A stretch of 7,667 nt of DNA from an uncultured Pirellula sp. (GTDB lineage Bacteria > Planctomycetota > Planctomycetia > Pirellulales > Pirellulaceae): NCBI GenBank assembly GCA_903837255.1, contig CAILTZ010000003.1, forward strand, positions 1-7,667. Reading direction: 5' to 3'. Position numbers and translations under genes: made by a program. The notes under the pieces were generated by a model. That model worked only from the letters and a program-made list of their open reading frames with translations, had not been told where the DNA came from and searched no databases. Numbering within the stretch: the stretch's first letter is position 1; each line of letters opens with the position of its first letter. Of this stretch, positions 6,122 to 7,667 are shown one piece after another.

Positions 6122-7525
6122 ATGACGTTACCGATGCCGGAGCATTTCTCCGAGCTACCCCTGTCTCCGGTCATGCAACGGGCTTTGGCCAAGATCGGTT
6201 GGACCAAACCCAGCCCCATCCAAGCCGGGGTGATCCCCCATGCGCTGGAGGGTTATGATATCCTCGGCCAAGCTCGCACGGGGACAGGCAAAACCGCTTC
6301 GTTTGCCATCCCCATCCTCGAACAACTCGACCCTCTGAGGGTCAATCCCCTGCCCCAAGCCTTGGTTTTGATCCCTACGCGTGAGTTGGCCAATCAGGTC
6401 CACGGCGAGTTCGTGAAGTTGGCCGAAGGCTGTCCGACCGAAGTGGTCGAAGTAGCCGGTGGCAAGCACATGCAAAAGCAGCTCAAGGCGTTGGCCAAAG
6501 GGGTGCAGATCGTCGTCGGGACACCGGGCCGGGTGATCGATCACATCCAGCGAGGCTCGCTGCGACTCGATGGGCTGTGGTGTGTGGTGCTCGACGAAGC
6601 CGACCGGATGCTCGACATCGGGTTTCGTCCGAGCATCGAACGGATCTTGCGCCGCTGCCCCCAGAATCGTCAGACGATGCTCTTGAGCGCCACGCTCGAC
6701 GAACGCATCCGAGATCTAGCCAACCGCTATTTGTACGAACCAGTAGTGGTCGATTGCTCGGACAAAGACGTATCGGTTGAGACGATCGAGCAGCGATTTA
6801 TCTCCGTCAGTCCAGATCGCAAGCAAGAGGTTCTCTTGCAGTTGCTTGAACGCGAGCAACCTCCGCAAGCGATCATTTTTTGTCGCACCAAGATCGGGAC
6901 GGCCAAGTTGCATCGGCAGCTCGAAAGGTTTTACGCAGGGAAAACGGACCGCAAAGTTCGAGTCGGGACGATCCACGGCGACATGAGTCAGCCGCAGCGG
7001 GACGAGGTGTTCAAGGCTCTGCGCGAGAACAAGATTGATATTCTGGTGGCAACGGATGTGGTAGGTCGTGGGATCGATGTTTCATCGATCTCACACATCA
7101 TCAATTACGACTTGCCCGACGAGTGCGACGACTACGTTCACCGCGTAGGACGAACCGGACGGATGGGCCGATCCGGGATCGCTTTTTCGTTTGTGAGCAA
7201 GGACCAAGGATATCTGCTTACGGATATCGAGCAGCGGATCAATCGGATGCTCGAGAAGGATCCACTTTCGGAGGTGGTTGGCAAGCGACGCGTCCCGACG
7301 GAGGCTTCCAGCAAGCAGGATGTCCGAACCAGAGCAGCGATTGCCCACGAACCTTCAGCCCACGGAGATCTATCCCGTGGGGATTTAGTCCAGGGAGATT
7401 CTAGGCAGGTGGTCATCGGGTCTGAGTCCCCGGAGGTGCCTGAGGCGGATTTGCCGTTTGGGACAGCACCAGCTCGGCGCACGGCTGGCCGCGCCAAAAG
7501 CCGCGGATCTGTTCGTAGAAGATAG
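6122..7525 (+). CDS. DEAD-box ATP-dependent RNA helicase (RhlE-like)
   Basis: This 467-residue cytoplasmic enzyme unwinds short RNA duplexes with ATP, with likely roles in ribosome assembly or RNA turnover. All family motifs are present and intact. They are the Q motif with F9 and Q34, motif I ARTGTGKT (51-58), Ia PTRELA (85-90), GG (113-114), Ib TPGR (134-137), II DEAD (158-161), III SAT (189-191), IV IIFCRT (251-256), V ATDVVGRGID (310-319) and VI HRVGRTGR (340-347). The two RecA-like domains occupy about 1-210 and 218-375. The tail (about 385-467) is not conserved. It holds a polar stretch with GDL/GDS steps (415-427) and a basic Arg/Lys-rich end ARRTAGRAKSRGSVRRR, which probably adds RNA affinity. 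RhlE, CsdA and DbpA types differ mainly in such tails; no DbpA-type RNA-binding domain is visible, so RhlE-like is the best fit. It is transcribed alone, divergently from the HEAT gene. Confidence 0.95.
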   Translation: MTLPMPEHFSELPLSPVMQRALAKIGWTKPSPIQAGVIPHALEGYDILGQARTGTGKTASFAIPILEQLDPLRVNPLPQALVLIPTRELANQVHGEFVKLAEGCPTEVVEVAGGKHMQKQLKALAKGVQIVVGTPGRVIDHIQRGSLRLDGLWCVVLDEADRMLDIGFRPSIERILRRCPQNRQTMLLSATLDERIRDLANRYLYEPVVVDCSDKDVSVETIEQRFISVSPDRKQEVLLQLLEREQPPQAIIFCRTKIGTAKLHRQLERFYAGKTDRKVRVGTIHGDMSQPQRDEVFKALRENKIDILVATDVVGRGIDVSSISHIINYDLPDECDDYVHRVGRTGRMGRSGIAFSFVSKDQGYLLTDIEQRINRMLEKDPLSEVVGKRRVPTEASSKQDVRTRAAIAHEPSAHGDLSRGDLVQGDSRQVVIGSESPEVPEADLPFGTAPARRTAGRAKSRGSVRRR

Positions 7526-7537
7526 TGTTTCTAGTTA

Positions 7538-7554
7538 GCTTTGCCGCGCAAAGC
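7538..7554. other. Small perfect hairpin just after the helicase stop
   Basis: GCTTTGC and GCAAAGC pair perfectly over 7 bp around a CGC loop, 12 nt after the helicase stop codon. No T-run follows, so it is not an intrinsic terminator by itself; it could protect the mRNA 3' end or be chance. Confidence 0.35.
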
Positions 7555-7590
7555 ACCATCGAGCATGACCGCAGCGTGTCTTGCTGATCC

Positions 7591-7643
7591 CGCCGTAGTA
7601 TGGGCCTCTGGGCCCGTACTATGGCGAGGAAGTGGCTTTTTTT
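7591..7643 (+). terminator. Long hairpin plus T-run downstream of the helicase
   Basis: cgccgtagtatgggcc (7591-7606) pairs with ggcccgtactatggcg (7611-7626) over 16 bp, with only two G-U wobbles and a 4-nt loop (TCTG). Seven T's follow at 7637-7643. The orientation fits termination of the helicase transcript, and no matching A-run precedes it for the other strand. The T-run starts 10 nt after the stem instead of directly after it, so this is not a textbook intrinsic terminator. A dispersed palindromic intergenic repeat is the main alternative. From 7644 to the window end I see nothing. Confidence 0.5.
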
Positions 7644-7667
7644 CAAGCGGTTGGATTGTTCACCATC

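Noticed and set aside
7359..7381. Inverted repeat cccacgg / ccgtggg within the helicase tail
   Set aside because: A 7-bp stem with a 9-nt loop inside coding sequence, with no T-run or other support; likely chance.
7413..7646. Open frame of 77 codons on the minus strand covering the helicase end and the intergenic hairpin
   Set aside because: It runs through the palindrome and antisense to the helicase tail, and the product has no recognisable feature. A real gene across a 16-bp stem is unlikely.

Overview
The window most resembles a planctomycete chromosome, probably a relative of Rhodopirellula/Pirellulales. The basis is a secreted S1-type sulfatase fused to a C-terminal LamG-like domain, a lineage-type HEAT protein, weak or absent Shine-Dalgarno sites, and moderate GC. 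This is inference from gene content; no marker gene such as rRNA is present.

Layout: five genes lie on the minus strand, read from right to left. They are a HEAT-repeat protein (6039-4414), a membrane-anchored Tyr/Gln/Pro/Asn-rich repeat protein (4388-3735), an EpmA-like EF-P lysine ligase (3738-2767), adenine phosphoribosyltransferase apt (2649-2119) and a secreted sulfatase-LamG protein (2042-9). The repeat protein and epmA overlap by 4 bp (ATGA), so they are probably translationally coupled. The HEAT gene ends only 25 bp before the longest version of the repeat-protein ORF. apt and the sulfatase follow after gaps of 117 and 76 bp and may have their own promoters. A DEAD-box RNA helicase (6122-7525) is divergent on the plus strand, separated from the HEAT gene by an 82-bp intergenic region. 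A strong hairpin followed by a T-run closes the window.

Functionally, epmA (EF-P modification) and the DEAD-box helicase both concern translation or RNA metabolism. apt is purine salvage, and the sulfatase serves scavenging of sulfated polysaccharide. I see no evidence that all five minus-strand genes form one pathway. Nothing here is a recognisable defence system, mobile element, CRISPR array or RNA gene.

The least ordinary parts are the repeat-built anchored protein coupled to epmA, an epmA with no efp or epmB beside it, a perfect-period 16-bp triple repeat containing the apt stop codon with a related inverted copy on the other side of apt, the unrecognised C-terminal region of the HEAT protein, and the long palindrome at 7591-7626.
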